In this document: piece by piece, positions 6,252 to 6,662 of the stretch
Numbering within the stretch: position 1 is the first letter of the stretch
Layout: each line of letters starts with the position of its first letter
Assembly (NCBI GenBank): GCA_030605805.1
Contig: JAUWHQ010000226.1
Span: forward strand, 1-6,662
Source of the DNA: Methanosarcinales archaeon
GTDB lineage: Archaea > Halobacteriota > Methanosarcinia > Methanosarcinales > Methanogasteraceae
Length of the DNA: 6,662 nt
Reading direction: 5' to 3'
Translations under genes and position numbers: made by a program
Notes under the pieces: generated by a model
Database searches by the model: none
The model's input: the letters and a program-made list of their open reading frames with translations, nothing else
Told to the model about the DNA's origin: nothing

Positions 6252-6662
6252 ATGAGACCAACCATCGACGAATACTTCATGAACATCGCAGAGGTCGTTG
6301 CAACCAGATCGACCTGCCTGCGCAACAACGTAGGCGCTGTGATCGTGCGTGACAAGCGCATCATATCAACAGGCTACAACGGCGCGCCCCGGAATCTCGA
6401 GCACTGTCTGGACATCGGCTGCATCAGGGATCAGGAGAATATCGAGTCGGGAACGATGCACGAGGTCTGCCGAGCAGTGCATGCCGAGCAGAACGCGATC
6501 ATTCAGGCTGCGCTGCACGGCGTGAGCACCAGAGGTGCAACGATCTACTGCACCCACCAGCCGTGCGTGCTCTGTGCGAAGATGATCATCAATGCAAACA
6601 TCGTCCGCGTGGTTTTTACGCACGCGTACCCTGATTCTCGTGCGCTTGAGTTCTTTGCGGAA
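6252..6662 (+). CDS. dCMP deaminase family protein (3' end outside window)
   Basis: The frame is open from the ATG at 6252 to the window end (137 codons), so only a short C-terminal piece should be missing from a protein of about 150-160 residues. It belongs to the zinc-dependent cytidine/deoxycytidylate deaminase superfamily (ComEB/dCMP deaminase type), which makes dUMP from dCMP for thymidylate synthesis in the cytoplasm. The N-terminus RSTCLRNNVGAVIVRDKRI (19-37) and STGYNGAP (39-46) are typical. The active site is complete: HAE at 77-79 (zinc ligand H77, proton shuttle E79) and PCVLC at 104-108 (zinc ligands C105, C108). TRGATIYCTHQPC precedes the latter as expected. The first 30 codons are duplicated at 4313-4435, and G+C is high (37/60 at 6481-6540). 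A related deaminase with another nucleotide substrate cannot be excluded. Confidence 0.88.
   Translation, partial: MRPTIDEYFMNIAEVVATRSTCLRNNVGAVIVRDKRIISTGYNGAPRNLEHCLDIGCIRDQENIESGTMHEVCRAVHAEQNAIIQAALHGVSTRGATIYCTHQPCVLCAKMIINANIVRVVFTHAYPDSRALEFFAE
6254..6343 (+). repeat. Right copy of 90-bp direct repeat
   Basis: This is the partner of 4321-4410, lying inside the 5' end of the intact deaminase gene (codons 1-31). The exact 47-bp core is at 6276-6322. Upstream of 6254 the two copies differ almost at once: the left start reads ATGAACAAGAGACC, the right CACATGAGACC, giving products that differ by two residues after Met. Confidence 0.93.

Noticed and set aside
4313..6343. Classical insertion sequence or composite transposon
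   Set aside because: No transposase, no terminal inverted repeats and no short target duplication are visible; the only flanking repeat is the 90-bp coding-sequence repeat.
1..6662. CRISPR array, rRNA genes, replication origin
   Set aside because: No regularly spaced repeats, no conserved rRNA segments and no origin-type repeat clusters were seen on reading the whole window.

Overview
The window looks archaeal and comes from a strict anaerobe, probably a methanogen, methane/alkane oxidiser or close relative in the Methanomicrobia/Syntrophoarchaeia sphere. The evidence is an HdrA-type heterodisulfide reductase subunit, the archaeal/eukaryal-type ribosomal protein S17e next to dapA, TATA-box promoters with almost no leader, and a small conserved archaeal protein that resembles DUF5788. 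Genus-level assignment is not possible from the sequence alone.

Layout. (1) 1-2280, + strand: 3' part of a very large hdrA-like gene. It encodes the end of one HdrA flavin unit fused to a nearly complete second HdrA unit with a C-terminal two-cluster ferredoxin domain. A hairpin with a T-run follows (2297-2345). (2) 2346-2573: AT-rich convergent intergenic DNA with no gene. (3) 3666-2574, - strand: a two-gene operon rps17e-dapA, running towards hdrA. (4) 3667-3866: divergent promoter region with a TATA box facing each way. (5) 3867-4304, +: DUF5788-like protein. (6) 4313-6662, +: a broken locus. A 5' fragment of a dCMP deaminase gene (4313-4435) sits 8 bp after the DUF5788-like gene. A tight three-gene cassette follows (HEPN toxin hepT, MNT nucleotidyltransferase antitoxin mntA, six-helix membrane protein), and then an apparently intact dCMP deaminase gene begins at 6252 and runs off the window.

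The most notable structure is in (6). The first ~90 bp of the deaminase gene occur twice as a direct repeat (4321-4410 and 6254-6343, 84/90 identical, with a 47-bp exact core), exactly 1933 bp apart and bracketing the HepT/MntA/membrane-protein cassette. The simplest reading is that a mobile cassette entered, or recombined into, the 5' end of the deaminase gene. It left a truncated 5' copy behind while an intact reading frame was kept downstream. The cassette becomes markedly AT-rich towards its 3' end (13/60 G+C in 6001-6060, against 37/60 in 6481-6540 of the deaminase gene). No integrase, transposase or terminal inverted repeat is visible, so the mechanism is open.

The flanking genes are housekeeping: electron bifurcation/heterodisulfide metabolism (HdrA), lysine/diaminopimelate synthesis (DapA), the ribosome (S17e) and pyrimidine deoxynucleotide supply (dCMP deaminase). 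The cassette between the repeats looks like accessory, defence-type DNA: a type VII toxin-antitoxin pair translationally coupled to an unknown membrane protein.
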